Shown piece after piece: positions 35,754-43,893 of a stretch of DNA of 64,000 bases. The notes under the pieces were generated by a model, which worked only from the letters and a program-made list of their open reading frames with translations, made no database searches and was not told the DNA's origin. The translations under genes were made by a program, and so were the position numbers. The stretch lies in contig NZ_SJJR01000011.1 of NCBI RefSeq assembly GCF_004331455.1, forward strand, positions 62,001 through 126,000, in the 5' to 3' direction. The DNA comes from Micromonospora zingiberis (lineage in GTDB: Bacteria; Actinomycetota; Actinomycetes; Mycobacteriales; Micromonosporaceae). Each line of letters begins with the position of its first letter. Position 1 is the first letter of the stretch.

Positions 35754-36380
35754 TTGCTCATCGCCGACGAGTTCTTCCTGATCGCTCACAACGACATCCG
35801 AGGCAAGGCGAAACTGCATCCGGCAGCGACCGGCCTCGGCCTGGCCAGCGGCCTCCTCGGTGAGTTGATCCTCTATGGACACATCACGGTCACCAACGGC
35901 CAGGTCCACGTGATCGACCGTCGCCCGCCCGGCGACGCGCTGGCGCACACCGTGCTGGACCAGTTGGTCGGTGAGGCCCAGCACCAGGCCGTACGCACCT
36001 GGCTCAGCTTTCTCGCCCAGACCTCGGCGACCTCGGTGGGGGAGCGGCTCGCCCGGGCCGGCGTACTGCGCCGGCAGGAGACCCGGCGACTGCTGCGGAC
36101 CAGCGTGAGCTACGTGCCGATCGATCCCAACGTGGCCGCCTGGCCGGCCACCCGGCTGCGCGCGGTGCTGGAACGCGTCGACCCGCCCAGCGTCCCCGAC
36201 GCGCTGCTGCTCGGGCTGGTCGCCGCCGCCGGGTTGACCCGGGAGGTGCTGTGGAGCGCCGGCCCCCGTGCCCACCACCGGCTCAACCTGATCATTCCGG
36301 CGCTACCGGCCCCGCTGAAGGAACTCGTGGCGCACACCGAGGCCGCGGTGGGCGCGGCCGTGCTGCGCGGCATTCCCTGA
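35754..36380 (+). CDS. GPP34 (GOLPH3/VPS74-like) family protein
   Basis: A 208-residue protein with the GPP34 fold of eukaryotic GOLPH3, which binds phosphatidylinositol-4-phosphate on Golgi membranes. Bacterial members are frequent in actinomycetes and have no settled role. MLIADEFFLIAHNDIRGKAK at the start, GLASGLLGELILYGHITV and LLLGLVAAAGLTREVL are family-typical. I place the start at a TTG (35754), because GGGAGGA lies four bases before it and no ATG or GTG fits the family's N-terminus. It is divergent from the Xre/DUF397 pair and 41 bases before an APC permease. Confidence 0.85.
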   Translation: MLIADEFFLIAHNDIRGKAKLHPAATGLGLASGLLGELILYGHITVTNGQVHVIDRRPPGDALAHTVLDQLVGEAQHQAVRTWLSFLAQTSATSVGERLARAGVLRRQETRRLLRTSVSYVPIDPNVAAWPATRLRAVLERVDPPSVPDALLLGLVAAAGLTREVLWSAGPRAHHRLNLIIPALPAPLKELVAHTEAAVGAAVLRGIP

Positions 36381-36421
36381 ACCGGTACACCCCCTACCCC
36401 TCACCCTGAACCGGAGCAGTC

Positions 36422-37945
36422 ATGTCCTCCACTGTGACAACCGAGCGACCAAGCAACGTCTCCGAGGCGCTGGCCCGTGGCCGGCTCGGCGTACCGTCGG
36501 TGGTCTTCTTCGTCCTCTCCGCGGCGGCACCGCTGACCGTGGTCGCCGGGGTGGTCACCACCGGCTACGGGGTCATCGGAGTGCTCGGCATTCCGCTGGC
36601 CTTCCTCGCGGTCGCGGCGGTGCTGGCCCTGTTCTCCGCCGGATACGTGGCGATGGCCCGCCGGATGGCCAACGCCGGTGCCTTCTACGCCTACGTCAGC
36701 CGGGGCCTGGGACGCCCGGCCGGGGTCGGTACGGCCTGGGTCGCGTTGCTGGCGTACAACGCGTTGCAGGTCGGGCTCTACGGCACCATCGGCGCGGCGG
36801 CCACGCCGGTGCTGGACCGGCTGTTCGGCATCGCCCCACAGTGGTGGGTGGTGGCGCTGGTGGCCTGGGCGCTGGTGGGTGTACTCGGCCTGCTCCGGGT
36901 GGACATCAACGGCATGGTGCTGGCCGGACTGCTCTGCGCCGAGATCGCCATCATCGTGGTGTTCGACCTGGGCCAGTTGAGCAACCCGGCCGCCGGCGGT
37001 GCCAGCTTCGCGGCCTTCTCCCCGGACAACTTCTTCGTACCCGGCGTCGGTGCGGTCCTGGTCCTGGCGATCCTCGGTTTCGTCGGCTTCGAGGCGTCGG
37101 TGGTGTTCAGTGAGGAGAGCAAGGACCCGAAGCGGACCGTGCCGATGGCCACCTATCTCTCCGTGGCGATCATCGCGGTGATCTACGCGCTCTCCTCGTG
37201 GAGCATGACGGTGGCCGTGGGACCGGACCGCATCGTCGAGGAGGCCGGCACCCAGAGCGTCGAACTGATCTTCAACCTGGCCGGAGCGCACCTGGGCGAC
37301 ACGGTGCTGACCATCGGGCAGGCGCTGTTCCTGACCTCGGTGCTGGCCGCGATGATCTCGTTCCACAACACGACCGCCCGGTACGCCTTCGCGCTGGGCC
37401 GGGAGCGGGTGCTGCCGGCGGTGTTCGGACGCACCTCGCCGACCACCGGTGCGCCCCGGGCCGCGTCGCTGGCCCAGAGCGCGCTCGGCCTGGCGGTGAT
37501 CCTGCTGTACGCGGTCAACGGCTGGGACCCGGTGCTCCAGCTGTTCTTCTGGTTGGGGACCAGCGGCGGGTTCGGCGTGCTGCTGCTGATCGCGACGACC
37601 GCGGTAGCGATCATCGTGTACTTCGCCCGCAGCGGTGAGCAGGAGACCCTGTGGCGTCGGCTGATCGCCCCCGGGATCGCCGCGGTCGCGTTGATCGCGA
37701 TCATCGTGCTGGCGGTGCAGAACTTCGCCAACCTGCTCGGCGTGGCGCCGGACTCGCCGCTGCGCTGGCTCTTCCCGGCGGCCTACCCGGTGGCCGCCGC
37801 GCTCGGTGCGCTGTGGGGCCTGGTGCTGCGGCGCAGCCGCCCCGACACGTACGCCCGGATCGGGCTGGGCGCGGAGAGCGCCGCGGCGGTCGTGGTGCCC
37901 CCGGCCACCGAGCCGGTGCCGCCGACGGCGGGGGCGCGGCGATGA
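36422..37945 (+). CDS. APC-superfamily amino acid permease
   Basis: A 507-residue transporter with about 12 membrane helices. The first two carry VVFFVLSAAAPLTVVAGVVTTGYGV, with the broken-helix glycines of the APC fold; GFVGFEASVVFSEESKDPKRTVP is the conserved cytosolic loop, and ISFHNTTARYAFALGRERVLPAVFGR follows helix 8. The substrate, probably an amino acid or amine, cannot be read from sequence. The 3' end overlaps the following GNAT gene by four bases (ATGA), so the two are coupled; the transferase may act on the imported compound or be incidental. Confidence 0.87.
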   Translation: MSSTVTTERPSNVSEALARGRLGVPSVVFFVLSAAAPLTVVAGVVTTGYGVIGVLGIPLAFLAVAAVLALFSAGYVAMARRMANAGAFYAYVSRGLGRPAGVGTAWVALLAYNALQVGLYGTIGAAATPVLDRLFGIAPQWWVVALVAWALVGVLGLLRVDINGMVLAGLLCAEIAIIVVFDLGQLSNPAAGGASFAAFSPDNFFVPGVGAVLVLAILGFVGFEASVVFSEESKDPKRTVPMATYLSVAIIAVIYALSSWSMTVAVGPDRIVEEAGTQSVELIFNLAGAHLGDTVLTIGQALFLTSVLAAMISFHNTTARYAFALGRERVLPAVFGRTSPTTGAPRAASLAQSALGLAVILLYAVNGWDPVLQLFFWLGTSGGFGVLLLIATTAVAIIVYFARSGEQETLWRRLIAPGIAAVALIAIIVLAVQNFANLLGVAPDSPLRWLFPAAYPVAAALGALWGLVLRRSRPDTYARIGLGAESAAAVVVPPATEPVPPTAGARR

Positions 37946-38541
37946 GGCAGTCGACCATCGAGCGGCTCGGCGCGGCCGACGCCCGGTGGGTGGCCGAACG
38001 GATCGCCGAGGCGTTCCTGGTGCTGGACGCGACCCGGTGGCTGGTGCCGGACGAGGCCAAGCGGGAGTCGGTGCTCGCCGGTCAGTTCGAGATCGTCGTC
38101 GCGTACGCCCTGCGGCACGGTCTGGTGTTCGGCACCGAGGACCGGACCGGCGTCGCCGTCTGGCTGCCGTCGGTGGGTGACCCGCTGCCTCCGCCGGAGG
38201 ACTACGACGCGCGGCTGGCCGCCGCGTGTGGGGAGTTCACACCCCGCTTCGCGCACCTCGACGAGCTGTTCGCGGCGAACCACCCGCACGCCGATCACCA
38301 CCATCTGGCGTTGCTGGCCGTGCGGCCGGACCGCCAGGGCCAGGGCGTCGGGAGCGCGTTGCTGCGTCACCACCACGCCTGGCTGGACGCCAACGGCGTA
38401 CCGGCCTATCTGGAGGCGAGCAGCGAGACCAGTCGGGACCTGTACGCGCGACACGGCTACCGGGTGTCCGAGCCGTTCCGGCTGCCGGACGGCACACCGT
38501 TCTGGCCGATGTGGCGCGAGCCGGGCACCGAACCCGGTTGA
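37942..38541 (+). CDS. GNAT-family N-acetyltransferase
   Basis: A 199-residue acetyltransferase. IERLGAADARWVAERIAEAF opens the fold; HHLALLAVRPDRQGQGVGSALL is the acetyl-CoA loop with the R-Q-G-Q-G-V-G pattern, and LEASSETSRDLYARHGYRVSE the C-terminal element. It begins inside the permease stop (ATGA) and is therefore co-translated with it. The substrate is not known. A strong bidirectional stem-loop follows. Confidence 0.85.
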   Translation: MRQSTIERLGAADARWVAERIAEAFLVLDATRWLVPDEAKRESVLAGQFEIVVAYALRHGLVFGTEDRTGVAVWLPSVGDPLPPPEDYDARLAAACGEFTPRFAHLDELFAANHPHADHHHLALLAVRPDRQGQGVGSALLRHHHAWLDANGVPAYLEASSETSRDLYARHGYRVSEPFRLPDGTPFWPMWREPGTEPG

Positions 38542-38551
38542 TCCCCGGACA

Positions 38552-38587
38552 CGATGGTGGCCGGGCCCGCCGGCCCGGCCACCATCG
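38552..38587. terminator. Bidirectional terminator between GNAT and sigma factor genes
   Basis: A perfect 16-base stem (CGATGGTGGCCGGGCC and complement) with a four-base loop separates the convergent genes. Confidence 0.82.
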
Positions 38588-38597
38588 CCACCCCCTC

Positions 38598-39422
38598 CTA
38601 GTACGTTCCGTCGAGCTGCCCCCGCAGCTTCGTCAGCGCCCGGGCCAGCAGCCGGGACACGTGCATCTGTGACACGCCGATCTGGTCGGCGATCTGCGAC
38701 TGCGTCAGGTTGCCGTAGAACCGCAGCGTCAGGATCCTCTGCTCCCGCTCGTCCAGCGTGGCCAACGCCGGCCCGAGGGCCACCCGCAGCTCGGCCAGCT
38801 CGAACTCGCCGTCCTCACCGCCGAGCATGTCGCCGAGTTCGGTCGCCCGGTCGCCGTCGCCGGTCGGCGTGGACAGCGACACCGCGTTGTACGCGCGGGC
38901 GCCCTCCAGGCCCTCCAGCACCTCTTCTTCGGTGAGCTTGAGGTGGGCGGCGATGTCGGCCACCGTGGGCGAGCGACCCAGGCTCTGCAGCAGCGTGCTG
39001 TTGGCGTCCGAGATGGCCAGGCGCAGCTCCTGCAACCGCCGGGGCACCCGGATGTCCCAGGTGCGGTCGCGGAAGTGGCGCTTCAGCTCGCCGATGATGG
39101 TGGGGATCGCGTAGCCGGCGAAGTCGACGCCCCGGGTGGGGTCGAACTTGTCGATGGCCTTGATGAGGCCGACCGCCGCGGTCTGGGCCAGGTCGTCGGT
39201 CGGCTCGCCCCGTCCGCTGTAGCGGTGGGCGAGGTGGTTGGCCAGCGGCAGCCAGGCTTCGATGGCCCGGTCGCGCAGCGCGGCGCGGGACGGATGCCCG
39301 GCGGGCAACGCGGCCATCGCGTTCAGCAGGTCGGTCGCGCTGTCGGTGAGCGCTCGCGGGTCGAGCTTCGTCGCCGCGGTCGCCGGCTCGGTCGCCGGCT
39401 TGGTGATCGTTGGCGCGGTCAT
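38598..39422 (-). CDS. RNA polymerase sigma factor, SigB/SigF/SigG group
   Basis: A 274-residue alternative sigma factor. Regions 2.1-2.4 run from EAWLPLANHLAHRYSGRGEP through TDDLAQTAAVGLIKAIDKFD to RGVDFAGYAIPTIIGELKRH and RTWDIRVPRRLQE; region 3 includes RSPTVADIAAHLKLTEEEV; region 4 is LRFYGNLTQSQIADQIGVSQ with MHVSRLLARAL. This is the stress/sporulation class of actinomycetes, normally held by an anti-sigma kinase; none is adjacent, so control must come from elsewhere. The ATG at 39422 is the start. Candidate target promoters of its type occur in the same window. Confidence 0.9.
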   Translation of the reverse strand: MTAPTITKPATEPATAATKLDPRALTDSATDLLNAMAALPAGHPSRAALRDRAIEAWLPLANHLAHRYSGRGEPTDDLAQTAAVGLIKAIDKFDPTRGVDFAGYAIPTIIGELKRHFRDRTWDIRVPRRLQELRLAISDANSTLLQSLGRSPTVADIAAHLKLTEEEVLEGLEGARAYNAVSLSTPTGDGDRATELGDMLGGEDGEFELAELRVALGPALATLDEREQRILTLRFYGNLTQSQIADQIGVSQMHVSRLLARALTKLRGQLDGTY

Positions 39423-39813
39423 GGTGGTCCTCCCTGCACCTCGTCCGCGGGTAAAAGACGTGACGCTTTGGTGGTGCGCTGTTAGTCCGTTCGGGAGTCA
39501 CCATAGCCTGATCGTGCCGCCGAAATCTAGCCGAACGGACGATGTGTTTAAGTGATTATCGTTCGGATAACCTCACAAACCGGGCGCAGTGCTTGTCCTG
39601 AGGCATGCGAAGCGCCGGCCGATGCGGGTTCCGTTGCCCGTTCGGAGGGTGGCGAACAAGCCCTTCGCCTGACCGACCCGACCGGCCGGTGGGCCAGGTA
39701 CGCCCGAGCGGCTGAGGTGGGTGGCGGCGACCCGACGGACTGTCGCCTTTCAGTCCTTGTCCCGTGCATGGGACTGGCCTTAGCGTCGCGGTACACCCCT
39801 GTTCGGAGGCCCT
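39423..39813. other. 391-base gap between sigma gene and ADC-like gene
   Basis: This stretch includes the sigma gene's upstream region, an AT-richer patch at 39530-39575, and otherwise nothing recognisable. GTTTAA at 39546, 13 bases, then GGATAA at 39565-39570 on the plus strand resemble a stress-sigma promoter with one mismatch, but the next plus-strand gene is 240 bases away, so its meaning is unclear. Confidence 0.4.
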
Positions 39814-40545
39814 GTGCTCGACCCTGCCGTACCTCATCTCGTCGTGAACAGCCGCTCGCTCTACTTCAGCTGGCTGCCGGCGGATCCGGACGCGGTGGCG
39901 GCGCTCGTCCCGCCCGGGCTGCGACCGCACCCGGACCGGCAGGTCTTCATGAACCAGTACGTCGTCGACGACCCGACCCAGACCTCCGGGTTCGGCTCGT
40001 ACTCGCTGGCCTACCTCGGGGTGACGCTGGCCGACGTGAACGCCCCCGACGGGGTGACCCCGGGCGGCTGGTGGACCCACTACGTGACCTCCAGCGAGCA
40101 GGTCCGCAGCTACGCCCTTGCCCGCGGTGCCCCCGCTCTGGCCGGCAGCACCACGATCGAATCGCGCCGCGAGTCGCTGGTGGCCGAGACCGATGTCGAC
40201 GGCGTCACGATGATCCGGGCCCAGGTCCGCGTCGGTGAGACCGGCCACGCGACGCACAACGGCCACCACCGCTACCTCACCGCCCTGCACGGGCAACTGG
40301 TCAGCAGCATCTACCCGGTCGTCGCCGAGCCGGTCGAGGAGTTCGAGATCGAGTCGGTGGAGTTCCTGGAACCGGAGCACCCGATCTACGCGCTTCGTCC
40401 GGAGAACCCGCTCACCATCGCCTGGGGCTACTACTCGCCGCGGTCGTCCTTCGCCTACCCGGGTGGGCTCACCGTGTTGGGCGCTCTGGAGCCGTCGCCG
40501 GGTACGGGTGCCTGGCCGAGCGGTGCGCTGCTGGACCGGTTCTAG
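39814..40545 (+). CDS. Acetoacetate decarboxylase-like family protein
   Basis: A 243-residue protein of the acetoacetate decarboxylase-like beta-cone fold (NSRSLYFSWLPADPDAVAALVPPGLRP, MNQYVVDDPTQTSGFGSYSLAYLGV, later GWWTHYVTSSEQVRSY). The lysine that forms a Schiff base in the true decarboxylase is not evident at the expected place, so it may be a non-decarboxylating relative. The GTG at 39814 follows GGAGG. There is no pathway partner nearby. Confidence 0.7.
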   Translation: MLDPAVPHLVVNSRSLYFSWLPADPDAVAALVPPGLRPHPDRQVFMNQYVVDDPTQTSGFGSYSLAYLGVTLADVNAPDGVTPGGWWTHYVTSSEQVRSYALARGAPALAGSTTIESRRESLVAETDVDGVTMIRAQVRVGETGHATHNGHHRYLTALHGQLVSSIYPVVAEPVEEFEIESVEFLEPEHPIYALRPENPLTIAWGYYSPRSSFAYPGGLTVLGALEPSPGTGAWPSGALLDRF

Positions 40546-40593
40546 GCCGTCCTCGTCTCGCCAACGGTCCCGCGATTTGCTGGGGCTGTGGGG

Positions 40594-40617
40594 GTTTCCG
40601 CTGTTCGGAACGGGTAA
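40594..40617 (+). promoter_or_regulatory. SigB-type promoter before 42-residue protein gene
   Basis: GTTT at 40594, 14 bases, GGGTAA at 40612-40617 fit the stress-sigma consensus (GNNT-N14-16-GGGTAC) with one mismatch at the last base. It lies 47 bases before the ATG of the small membrane protein. Confidence 0.55.
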
Positions 40618-40664
40618 ACCAGTCGCCGGATCGGCAAACACCCCTACTTCGAGGAGGCCGCACC

Positions 40665-40793
40665 ATGCCCGGCGAGACCACGAGCGCCGTGACCGAGCAC
40701 CGCGAGCAGACGGTGGAGGGAGAACGGGGGGCGCTGTTGGCCGTACTGGTGATGGTATTGCTCGGGGTGGCCGGCATCTTCGCCGTTTCCTGA
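40665..40793 (+). CDS. Small single-pass membrane protein (42 residues)
   Basis: A short gene ATG (40665) to TGA (40791-40793) encodes MPGETTSAVTEHREQTVEGE followed by RGALLAVLVMVLLGVAGIFAVS. A charged 21-residue N-terminus is followed by one membrane helix reaching the C-terminus. GAGGAGG sits eight bases before the ATG and a SigB-type promoter lies upstream, while a stem-loop follows the stop, so all parts of a real gene are present. The function is unknown; small membrane proteins in stress regulons often modulate transporters or envelope enzymes. Confidence 0.7.
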   Translation: MPGETTSAVTEHREQTVEGERGALLAVLVMVLLGVAGIFAVS

Positions 40794-40799
40794 CCTCCA

Positions 40800-40830
40800 G
40801 GGGGCGCCCCGGTCGCACCGGGCGCCCCCC
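40800..40830. terminator. Stem-loop after 42-residue protein, shared with pirin gene
   Basis: GGGGGCGCC/GGCGCCCCC and CGGT/ACCG pair with one bulged base around a three-base loop. It lies between convergent genes. Confidence 0.65.
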
Positions 40831-40852
40831 AAGCTGACACCGTCGCCGCAGG

Positions 40853-41842
40853 TCAGGGCCGAGATCCCTGGCCGTCGGTGTGCGGCACCCGCTCTGCCGG
40901 GACGACCCCGAGCCGGCCGGCCTGGTAGTCCTCGAAGGCCTGGATCAGCTCGTCACGGCTGTTCATCACGAACGGGCCGTACTGGGCCACCGGCTCCCGG
41001 ATCGGCTGGCCACCCATGATGTAGAGGTCCAGCGCCGGGGTACGACTGTCCTGCCGGGCGTTGGCCCGGAACCGCAGCGCGTCACCCGGCCCGTGCACCG
41101 CGAGCTGCCCGGTCCGTACGCCGCGCCCGTTGGCGCCGACCGTGCCACGGCCGCCCAGCACGTAGACCAGGGCGTTGAAGTCGGGCCGCCAGGGCAGGTC
41201 GACCTGCGCGCCCGGCTCCACCGTCACGTGGGTGACGGTGATCGGGGTGTACGTCGATCCCGGCCCTTGGTGCCCGGCGATCTCCCCGGCGATCACCCGG
41301 ATCAGCGCCCCGCCGTCCGGCGTGGTGAGCAGGGCTGCCTGGTTGCCCCGGATGTCCTGGTATTTCGGCGGGTTCATCTTGGCCACCTTGGGCAGGTTGA
41401 CCCAGAGCTGGGTGCCGTGGAACAGCCCGCCGCTGACCACCAGGTGCTCCGGCGGCGCCTCGATGTGCAGCAGGCCACTGCCGGCCGTCATCCACTGCGT
41501 GTCGCCGTTGGTGATGGTGCCGCCACCACCGTGACTGTCCTGGTGGTCGAAGATCCCGTCGATGATGTAGGTGACGGTTTCGAAGCCCCGGTGCGGGTGC
41601 CAACTGGTGCCCTTCGGCTCGCCCGGGGCGTAGTCGACCTCGCCCATCTGGTCGAGGTGGATGAACGGGTCGAGCTCGCTGGTCGGTACGCCCGCGAAGG
41701 CCCGGCGCACCGGGAAGCCCTCGCCCTCGAAGCCGCTGGGCGCGGTGGTGAGCCGGCGGACCGGCCGGATGACGGTGGTGGACTCGTCCAGCTTGGGCAG
41801 GCGGGGCAGGACGAGGACGTTGTCGACGGTGATGGCGGGCAT
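40853..41842 (-). CDS. Pirin family protein
   Basis: A 329-residue bicupin. The metal-binding residues are in the N-terminal cupin: SWHPHRGFETVTYIIDG supplies two histidines, and HIEAPPEHLVVSGGLFHG supplies a histidine and the glutamate. Some pirins are quercetinases; others act as cofactors of transcription. The start is the ATG at 41842 behind GGAG. It lies 11 bases after the MarR gene on the same strand, a common pairing, so MarR probably represses both. Confidence 0.92.
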   Translation of the reverse strand: MPAITVDNVLVLPRLPKLDESTTVIRPVRRLTTAPSGFEGEGFPVRRAFAGVPTSELDPFIHLDQMGEVDYAPGEPKGTSWHPHRGFETVTYIIDGIFDHQDSHGGGGTITNGDTQWMTAGSGLLHIEAPPEHLVVSGGLFHGTQLWVNLPKVAKMNPPKYQDIRGNQAALLTTPDGGALIRVIAGEIAGHQGPGSTYTPITVTHVTVEPGAQVDLPWRPDFNALVYVLGGRGTVGANGRGVRTGQLAVHGPGDALRFRANARQDSRTPALDLYIMGGQPIREPVAQYGPFVMNSRDELIQAFEDYQAGRLGVVPAERVPHTDGQGSRP

Positions 41843-41853
41843 CGGAGGCTCCT

Positions 41854-42330
41854 TCAACTGTCGCTGGGGGCGGCGCTGGCGGTTCCCTGTAGCCGCTGGC
41901 CGAGTCGGGTGAAGATCCTGGTCAGGCAGGCGATCTCGGCGTCGTCGAGGTCGTCCATCAGGTGGGTGCGTACCGAGTGCAGGTGGTGCGGGGCGGCCTC
42001 GCGCAGGGCGAGCAGGCCGGCGGCGGTGAGCACCGCCTCGCTGCCCCGCCCGTCCTCCGGACACGGCTGCCGGGCCACCAGGCCGCGCCGCTGCATGGAC
42101 GAGACCTGGTACGTCAGCCGGCTGGGTGAGAAGACCAGTCGACCGGCCAGCTCGCCCATCCGGAGTCGTTGCCCGGGAACCTCGGAGAGCAGCACCAGCA
42201 CGTGGTAGTCGGCAAAGCTCAGCCCGCTGGCGACTCGCAGGTCGTCCTCCAGCCGGGTGAACAGGCGCTGGCTGGCTTCGATGTACGCCCGCCAGGCGGT
42301 CAGGCGGTCGTTGTCCAGGCTCTCGGTCAT
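41854..42330 (-). CDS. MarR-family transcriptional regulator
   Basis: A 158-residue winged-helix repressor. The core LSFADYHVLVLLSEVPGQRLRMGELAGRLVFSPSRLTYQV and GLVARQPCPEDGRGSEAVLTAAG is the MarR fold, with the wing carrying DGRGS. An effector such as a phenolic or oxidant is expected. It leads the marR-pirin operon. Its upstream region has an AT-rich inverted repeat close to the start codon, a fitting autoregulatory site. Confidence 0.9.
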   Translation of the reverse strand: MTESLDNDRLTAWRAYIEASQRLFTRLEDDLRVASGLSFADYHVLVLLSEVPGQRLRMGELAGRLVFSPSRLTYQVSSMQRRGLVARQPCPEDGRGSEAVLTAAGLLALREAAPHHLHSVRTHLMDDLDDAEIACLTRIFTRLGQRLQGTASAAPSDS

Positions 42331-42351
42331 GGCGCCATGGTAACACGGTAA

Positions 42352-42362
42352 TCAAAATTTGA
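42352..42362. promoter_or_regulatory. Candidate MarR operator
   Basis: TCAAA-A-TTTGA is a short dyad in an AT-rich patch 21 bases upstream of marR. A related TTGAAGGTTTGAA lies at about 42419. These suit autoregulation by the MarR protein. Confidence 0.4.
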
Positions 42363-42499
42363 ACAACAGCCCCGCGTGCATGCCCGGACGATCGGTAGGG
42401 GCCTGTACGGAGGCAGTGTTGAAGGTTTGAACTAGCGCTCCGGGGCGGGCGGCGGAATTCCAGCGGTGCTGCCGGCGGGCGTGTGCCAGACTGCCCGGC

Positions 42500-43021
42500 G
42501 TGGAACTGACCGGCCCCGGCCTGCTGCTACGTCCCTGGCAGGACGCCGACGCCCAGGGCGCGCTCGACGCCTTCCGCGACCCGGCCATCGCCCAGTGGAA
42601 TCCGCAGGGCGACGGTCTCGACCTGACTGCCGCCCGGCGGTGGGTACGGCGCCGGGCCGACTGGTCCAACGGCGCTCACGTCTCGCTGGCGGTGGCCGAC
42701 CCGGCCGCGCCGGGCACACTGCTCGGTTCGGTGTCGCTGCACCGCATTCACGACGGTGACGCCTCGATCGGCTACTGGACGGTGCCCGCTGCGCGTGGCC
42801 GTGGGCTTGCCTCGGCGGCGGTCACCCGCCTCACCACCTGGGCCTTCACCGAACTCGGCCTCTACCGGATCGAGTTGTGTCACGCGGTGGCCAACCCGGC
42901 CTCCTGCCGGGTCGCCGAGCGCGCCGGCTACCTGGCCGAGGGCACCTTGCGACAGTCGCACCGCTACGGCGACGGCCGCCGCCACGACGAGCATCTGCAT
43001 GCCCGGCTGGCCACCGACTGA
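42500..43021 (+). CDS. GNAT acetyltransferase, RimJ/RimL type
   Basis: A 173-residue acetyltransferase of the ribosomal-protein N-acetylase type: LTGPGLLLRPWQDADAQGAL, the ASIGYWTVPAARGRGLASAAVTRLTTWAF acetyl-CoA loop, and YRIELCHAVANPASCRVAERAGYLAEGTLRQ. The actual target is unknown since this family has spread to many small molecules. The GTG at 42500 is the start. It is a single gene between marR and a terminator. Confidence 0.85.
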   Translation: MELTGPGLLLRPWQDADAQGALDAFRDPAIAQWNPQGDGLDLTAARRWVRRRADWSNGAHVSLAVADPAAPGTLLGSVSLHRIHDGDASIGYWTVPAARGRGLASAAVTRLTTWAFTELGLYRIELCHAVANPASCRVAERAGYLAEGTLRQSHRYGDGRRHDEHLHARLATD

Positions 43022-43042
43022 CCGCAGGCCCGACGGATCAGC

Positions 43043-43081
43043 ACCGGCAGTCCCCGGCCGGGCTGGCCGGGGACTGCCGGT
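43043..43081. terminator. Perfect 17-base stem terminator
   Basis: ACCGGCAGTCCCCGGCC and its complement flank GGGCT between the convergent GNAT and stress-protein genes. Confidence 0.82.
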
Positions 43082-43112
43082 TTGCAGGCCGGCAACGCGT
43101 CGCTTCAGGTGC

Positions 43113-43700
43113 TCAGCCCGCGGTCTGCGGGGTACGGCCGCCCAGGTGCAGTCGGCCCAAGAGCTGACGGGCCGGCTCGGCCACGTCGGCATCGACGATG
43201 ACCGCGTACTGGCCGGCACGCAGTGAGCTGGCGGAGGTGAAGTCACGCCGGCCGCCCGTCATCGCGTGCGCGACGCCGCCGAACACCGCGCCCCAGATGG
43301 CGCCGATGACCAGGCCGGCGAGGATCACCGCGACCCAGTTGCCGATGGTGAAGATGCCGAACAACAGACCGATGAAGAGGCCGAACCAGGCGCCCGTACC
43401 GGCGCCGATCAGGCTCGCGCGGCCGGTGGTCATCCGACCCAGGACGGTCTCCACCAGGGTCAGGTCGGTGCCGACGATCGCGCTGCGCTCCACCGGGAAC
43501 CGGTTGTCGGCGAGGTAGTCCACCACCCGCTGGGCGGAGGGATAGTCCGGGTACGTCCCGATCGTCACGGTCGGCGGGCCGAGCTGTGGGCCGTGCCCGT
43601 CGCCGCTGGGTGCCGTGGTCCGGCCGCCCGGGCCCGACGGGAGGGTGCCGCCGCCGGTCACGCCCGGCTGCCAGGCCGGGGGATTCGACTGTGTGGTCAT
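43113..43700 (-). CDS. General-stress-type membrane protein (YflT/GSP17M-like)
   Basis: A 195-residue protein. A proline/glycine-rich N-terminus of 40 residues is followed by VTIGTYPDYPSAQRVVDYLA with FPVERSAIVGTDL, the 'general stress protein 17M-like' fold. Next are a glycine-rich double membrane segment (SLIGAGTGAWFGLFIGLLFG and WVAVILAGLVIGAIWGAVFG) and a final strand QYAVIVDADVAEPARQLL. Function is unknown; relatives are stress-induced. GGAGGAG precedes the ATG. A weak stress-sigma promoter is upstream. Confidence 0.82.
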   Translation of the reverse strand: MTTQSNPPAWQPGVTGGGTLPSGPGGRTTAPSGDGHGPQLGPPTVTIGTYPDYPSAQRVVDYLADNRFPVERSAIVGTDLTLVETVLGRMTTGRASLIGAGTGAWFGLFIGLLFGIFTIGNWVAVILAGLVIGAIWGAVFGGVAHAMTGGRRDFTSASSLRAGQYAVIVDADVAEPARQLLGRLHLGGRTPQTAG

Positions 43701-43726
43701 GGGTCTCCTCCTTCGTCGCCGAACGC

Positions 43727-43751
43727 GTTCCCGCCCGATGGCAGGGGTAAC
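43727..43751 (-). promoter_or_regulatory. Weak SigB-like promoter before stress protein
   Basis: On the minus strand GTTA, 15 bases, GGGAAC lie 27 bases before the ATG. It has mismatches in both boxes and is only suggestive. Confidence 0.25.
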
Positions 43752-43840
43752 GCGTCGGGGTTCCCTGGCTGCGTTGCCACGGGTGCCGGCGGTGACCCGG
43801 GTCTGCCTCGCGGGCCCCGACGGAGGAGTGGGCACAGGCG

Positions 43841-43883
43841 CAGGCCCCTCGCCGGCGCCCGGAAGGCGGTGGCAAGGGGCCTG
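43841..43883. terminator. Terminator of the GH6 cellulase gene
   Basis: CAGGCCCCT pairs with AGGGGCCTG across a 25-base interior that can pair further (GCC/GGC). It lies just beyond the GH6 stop. Confidence 0.65.
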
Positions 43884-43893
43884 GCCCGGCCGA

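Noticed and set aside
36401..37366. 321-codon minus-strand frame over the permease
   Set aside because: It is full of H, Q, R and D residues as a mirror of membrane helices; antisense shadow.
39552..40238. 228-codon plus-strand frame ahead of the ADC-like gene
   Set aside because: It overlaps the ADC-like gene in another frame, and its sequence has no conserved features although a weak promoter lies nearby.
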